A stretch of 64,000 nucleotides of DNA from Incurvaria masculella (taxonomy: Eukaryota > Arthropoda > Insecta > Lepidoptera > Incurvariidae), in contig OX335660.1 in the NCBI GenBank assembly GCA_946894095.1, positions 13,707,001 through 13,771,000 on the forward strand, read 5' to 3'. The notes beneath the pieces were generated by a model. That model was not told the DNA's origin. It was given only the letters and a program-made list of their open reading frames with translations, and did no database searches. This document shows positions 61,201 to 64,000 of the stretch, one piece after another. Position 1 is the stretch's first letter, and each line of letters opens with the position of its first letter. The position numbers and the translations under genes are program-made.

Positions 61201-62795
61201 ATCAAGCATTGTTAAAACAGGAAGTCATCAAGCCTTACTTGCTCCAAGAAGATTCGAAATAAATCTAGTTTTTGTTAGATTTGTGACGACAGCGTTCGTG
61301 GTTTACTTTTCGCTTTAAGTCTTTTTGTTATTATTATTTTTGTAAATGTAATCATATAAAACACTACGCGCATTGTTTAAATTGTGGACGTGCTGCGTCC
61401 TCCTCTTTCTTTCTCCGTCCTTTGCTTTAAAACTGAGACAGCGCTCGAATAGGTTAGTCCCGTCGGGAAGGGCCACCTTAATATTTGAAAAGACTGTCCA
61501 GTATGCGTGTGTATAATAAAGTCTTATGACGATGTCTCCAGATTGGCGAATGAGCAGTACTGCGTCTCTAAGCGACTCTACAGAGCATGGAACGAAAACA
61601 ACAATCTAATTGGCGCCGCTGTTACTTCATGCTCCACCCGGCCCGTCGCTCAGTTGTTCGAGGATTCCCTAGAAGCTGTGTCTTACGTAAGCTATACACC
61701 ACAAAGTCACAATCCTCTTCATTCAGTCCATGGAGGTGAAGAATGTATGGAGAAATAACTTCCATACAACGAGCGCCCAAAAAATGACGCCACGCGACTT
61801 GGTAGGTAAACTGATAAAGATAAGAATTATTTTTCAATAAACCAGATGGTCGTTACGACATTCTTCATTCGTAATGATGTATTCAGCGAGAGCCGGAACC
61901 AAAGAATATATGCCGTAACAAAGGCCAAATTCCTCCGGCGGCACAATTGAGGTGTCGACACTTTCTTAGTTCCATCCGTTCTCCTGTTATTTCTTCGCGT
62001 CCATGATTCAATCTAGTTTATAATGTCTTCAGCTTCTTCCAGAACGATTCGGGCCATTCGTGAATTTGAACAAATGATATTAGTTGAAACAGTTCTCCTC
62101 AAAGTTGAATCTAATAAACTCTTCTAAGCTAAAATTTAATGTTCACTAAGGATAATTCAACGTGTTGTGAAATAACTCGGTCCAATAGCGACCGACATTG
62201 CTATGGAAACGTCATTGACACTGGCAGTTGCACACACAGTGCTCTAGAGAGACATTCACGCACTCTGCGTGAGTAAGAACGGATGCTAACTCAAAAGCTG
62301 GCGCAATTTAGCGTGAAATTCGCAAATTGGTATACACGAGTGACAGATGGTAGCTCTAGCATGCTTTTGGCGACACTTTGCGTTAGCAGCGTCGCATCCG
62401 AATCGGTCAGTTTGTAGAATACCACAAGCTTGATAGCGGAAAATACGCTGAATGTCCCTCTGTCTATATGTACGGCATTGCGTGACATAACGAAGGGGTC
62501 ATATCGTTCACGGGACGCCATTTTGAGGGCTGTCAGCGCGAATCGGACCAGTTGTGAACGCGCTTCCGAAAGCGTAAGTTCAAATCGATCCAAATCGGTC
62601 CGGCGTGCAACCGTACACTAGTTTTGTCCCTTTGACGCCTAGGACCACTAGACCGATTTTTTTCTTTTCTTGCTCTGCGTCTAATGATTGTATTTTTTTG
62701 GGCAGTTCCTGAGGACCGTGGTACACCGAGGCAATGTCGTCGAGGCCGCAGCTAAAGCAAAGGCCAGTCTCGTGAAAGCTTACTCGAAATTTTGA
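52296..62795 (+). CDS. Fib-L: Fibroin light chain, 7 exons, 267 aa
   Basis: Exons: 52296-52331, 54319-54410, 58342-58540, 59820-59963, 60492-60589, 61542-61686, 62706-62795; 268 codons including TGA, all phases consistent. The secreted protein is disulfide-linked to fibroin heavy chain in posterior silk gland cells and is needed for fibroin secretion. Residues 1-17 (MLPLLLVLFVAQSAFGA) are a signal peptide split by intron 1. Matches to the known family: QLRYQVGPRGNCAGGGRRYQ then SSWDNFLASL (exons 4-5) and LANEQYCVSKRLY then PVAQLF (exon 6). Bombyx Fib-L is 262 aa. Cysteines: 87, 105, 164, 197, 220. C197 in EQYC aligns with the Bombyx cysteine that bonds the heavy chain; C105 and C164 match the other two family cysteines; C87 and C220 are extra. 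Introns 1-6 carry repeats, but the coding sequence is intact and apparently functional. Confidence 0.96.
53455..53520. repeat. GT/GTAT microsatellite in Fib-L intron 1
   Basis: tgtatgtatgtgtgtgtgtg followed by gagagagg and more tg-rich sequence. Confidence 0.85.
53729..54236 (+). repeat. Common arthropod interspersed repeat in Fib-L intron 1
   Basis: Starts agctgaggtacccggctccg, continues ctcgggtc, and ends cgtttataatattagtagga. These are the typical borders of a widely dispersed invertebrate repeat. No coding frame. Confidence 0.65.
54926..55780 (+). mobile_element. Long-TIR tRNA-Leu MITE interrupted by a TTAA-MITE
   Basis: 54926-55142 and 55692-55780 are the two halves of an element like 4866-5207 (cgtgaagcaaggacacattc at the left; aatgtttccttgcttcacgg at the right). 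The middle, 55143-55691, is a different element. Fib-L intron 2. Confidence 0.8.
55143..55691 (+). mobile_element. TTAA-MITE, complete, piggyBac-like target site
   Basis: TTAA at both edges (55143-55146, 55688-55691), enclosing inverted ends GGTGGCCCAACCCG and CGGGTTGGGCCGCC. The uninterrupted host element at 4866 reads cagtgtTTAAGA at the same place, so TTAA is a target-site duplication. No transposase. Internal pieces: tggggagatgag-type left part, cgcgcgttttatacaataac, accgtgcccgcgaatgag. Confidence 0.85.
56062..56360 (+). mobile_element. taaccgacttc-family element, 3' part missing
   Basis: Starts taaccgacttcaaaaaagga, ends agcactaaaaagtaaaaa just before the LINE fragment. It lacks the palindromic 3' third. 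Confidence 0.75.
56368..57315 (+). mobile_element. LINE ORF2 fragment (RT core and C-terminal part), 315 codons open
   Basis: A Jockey-group-like reverse transcriptase from just before the SGVPQGSHLGPLLYNVY box through the thumb to the C-terminal tail LNRIAVLYNTY. The catalytic YADD box is YADES (CLFYADESNIFAAV), so the second aspartate is glutamate and the next residue serine. Frame intact over 948 bases but lacking endonuclease and RT motifs 0-3, so it cannot be autonomous. It is 3'-terminated by an aaataaataaat run. Fib-L intron 2. Confidence 0.88.
57329..57927 (+). mobile_element. taaccgacttc-family element, full length
   Basis: Starts taaccgacttcaaaaaagga; the final third, 57690-57925, is a near-perfect palindrome (taaaaagtaaaaaataattg ... 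gccatttttgtagttacgat ... inverted). Directly follows the LINE fragment. Confidence 0.85.
58051..58290 (-). mobile_element. ccggccaag-family element, truncated
   Basis: Starts tttttagggttcagtaccca, contains cacagggctgtatctcatga, and breaks off before the cttggccggtt end. It lies about 50 bases before Fib-L exon 3. Confidence 0.75.
59001..59225. mobile_element. Small foldback element in Fib-L intron 3
   Basis: ccatggtaaataactcgcca then ggttaatagcaggtgaacag at the left is mirrored by cacttgttattcacccggcg and atttaacttaccatgg at the right, with roughly 40-bp arms and mismatches. Confidence 0.65.
59985..60430 (-). repeat. Dispersed repeat forming nearly all of Fib-L intron 4
   Basis: Reverse-complement match to 9500-9905 (gtgaagtcacaggaaat, caaaattttaaaaacc, gatagggtaacgac). 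Intron 4 is 59964-60491, so only about 20 bases at the donor side and 60 at the acceptor side are not repeat. Confidence 0.7.
60987..61485 (+). mobile_element. TTAA-MITE, complete but diverged
   Basis: ttaaggtgggccttcccacc at the left and gggaagggccaccttaa at the right, with TTAA at both edges. The internal order is the same as 55143-55691. Fib-L intron 5; the right end is 57 bases before exon 6. Confidence 0.8.
62440..62610. repeat. Dispersed repeat shared with 35480-35680
   Basis: attgcgtgacataacgaagg, tcacgggacgc, tcagcgcgaatcggaccagt and gcgctt match the 35.5-kb copy in the same orientation. Fib-L intron 6, about 100 bases before exon 7. Confidence 0.65.
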
Positions 62796-62900
62796 GGACG
62801 TCTTTGCAACACCCCTTTCCCCCTTCTTCCAGCCCGCTTCCATCTCATACTCTTTCCCCTTAAACCCGTATCATATGACTGTGTAATTATGTTATAAAAT

Positions 62901-62906
62901 AATAAA
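62901..62906 (+). terminator. Fib-L poly(A) signal AATAAA
   Basis: Canonical AATAAA 106 bases after the Fib-L stop codon, followed by an A-rich tract. A second candidate, gaataaat, lies near 63040. Confidence 0.75.
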
Positions 62907-63149
62907 GTATAAAAAAAAATCTACACCTGTCCTGTATAGTATAATATAAATATTTTTACATAACATGCTGCAGGAGTCATTCGCGCAAAGTAATTACCGG
63001 CAATATGTTGTGTTGAAATAAGGCTTGTATGTATAGTGAATAAATATGATGTATTGTTTAAAAATATATATGTTATGTTATATATAAAACTATGCTTTTT
63101 ATTTCATTAGTCAATATTAATGGATTTTAAGCCATGCTTGTGTTTATTT
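62907..63149. other. Downstream of Fib-L, AT-rich, nothing recognised
   Basis: Contains a second AATAAA-like hexamer near 63040 and simple AT sequence. Confidence 0.5.
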
Positions 63150-63420
63150 TATGAAAAACCGGTCTCACCCATACCGAGATGTGCTGAGAGAGCAAAAGTG
63201 CTCAGAAAGGCCAAATCTGCCCCACCTCGAGATACCACGCTTAGCGAGGTACCATACCAGCGGTTTTGTAGACTTTCACTGAGCTATGGAGCTTGTTTCA
63301 ATTACGTTAGGTTTGAGGAAAGACACCTACCGCCAGACAGTTCCATATTCTGACGGCGCGGCAGAGAAATAAGTTTGAGAAACGATTCGATCCCAATATC
63401 CTAATAATGACTTCAGTCCT
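63150..63420 (-). mobile_element. LINE 3' end fragment
   Basis: Same family as 34083-34440: gaaaaaccggtctcacccat, ccacgcttagcgaggtacca, gacagttccatattctga. The minus strand encodes the IWNCLxA-type string in degraded form. Confidence 0.65.
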
Positions 63421-63574
63421 ATGCCAAAGATAAGAGGTATTACCATACTTTTGTGGTATTACTTCCCAAGCATGTGATTAATTTTGAAGGCCGCGACGAA
63501 ATGGAGACCGTATATAGTGACACAAAAGATGTCCCAACCCGCCATGGTTGACACCTCGTGACCACCATGGTTTA

Positions 63575-63905
63575 AGTTTAGTTCAGGGGCGCGGCGACTT
63601 GCCTTGCCTTCCAGAGGCCATGGGTTCAAATCAACACGGTAAGTGTAAGGTAACAGTTTCTTTCTCGTTATGAGTTGGATAAGTGCGTTTTCATGTTTCA
63701 GACCATGTTAAGCTGTAGGTTCCCTTCCCCTAATAGGTGTTAGTACTAAGTCCACCCGGAATGCGATGGGCATTGGATAAAAATATGGTCGAAACAACAA
63801 TGGAAAAGTGTCCGTATATTCCATCTAGGTTAATGAAGCCTCGCTCATTAAGAAAAGCGCTTGGCCTGGTACCTAATTCCTTCGGGAATGTGGTGAATAA
63901 GTTAA
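63575..63905 (+). mobile_element. SINE, headed copy
   Basis: The head ttcaggggcgcggcgac and ggccatgggttcaaatc (B box) is followed by the body (ggtgttagtactaag, ggataaaaatatggtcgaaa, ttccttcgggaatgtggtg). The 3' tail is missing. Confidence 0.7.
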
Positions 63906-64000
63906 AAATAAGTAGCGATTCCGCAGTAAAGAAACAACATTGCGTTTGAATATATATAATGGTTACAAACAATGAAAATGTGAATAAACGTATTATTAGT

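Noticed and set aside
62291..62593. 100-codon minus-strand frame in Fib-L intron 6
   Set aside because: Covers the dispersed repeat shared with 35.5 kb; no domain and no start context.

Overview
This is a 64 kb piece of a moth or butterfly (Lepidoptera) nuclear genome. The evidence is a seven-exon fibroin light chain gene (a silk protein of Lepidoptera), GT-AG introns, GC-rich exons set in AT-rich introns, and a dense load of lepidopteran-type SINEs, MITEs and LINE remnants. No bacterial gene organisation is present.

Four genes can be supported, all on the + strand. (1) 5809-8671: a metallothionein-like gene with three exons, 50 aa and ten cysteines, behind a promoter with a palindromic metal-response-type motif. 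(2) 12396-26816: a complete 15-exon gene for electron transfer flavoprotein-ubiquinone oxidoreductase (ETF-QO), 605 aa, with every splice phase consistent. (3) About 36144-48198: a nine-exon gene of unknown function, 5' end uncertain, whose visible 435 codons stay in one frame. Two of its exons have been tandemly duplicated independently. (4) 52296-62795: the fibroin light chain gene, 267 aa, with signal peptide, TATA-box promoter and poly(A) signal.

Between and inside the genes are at least seven repeat families. They are: a SINE body found behind two different Pol III-type heads; a family with ends aaaaccggccaagtgcgag and tagggttccgtaccc; a family starting taaccgacttc with a long internal inverted repeat; a TTAA-targeting MITE; a MITE with about 90-bp terminal inverted repeats that carries a bacterial/plastid-like tRNA-Leu fragment; a MITE with ends related to gataacgtaaatggctgaaa; and several LINE reverse-transcriptase fragments. 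There is also a Tigger/pogo remnant, a roughly 420-bp minisatellite, two minisatellite blocks after ETF-QO, and short interstitial telomere-like repeats.

The genes do not form a pathway. Metallothionein is a cytosolic metal buffer, ETF-QO is a mitochondrial inner-membrane enzyme, and fibroin light chain is a secreted silk protein. The most interesting signals are the two independent exon duplications in gene 3 (one of an asymmetric exon, so extra copies cannot be spliced in without a frameshift), the tRNA-Leu-bearing inverted-repeat element, the two-headed SINE, the repeated placement of transposon edges 20-35 bases before ETF-QO exons, and two extra cysteines in the fibroin light chain.
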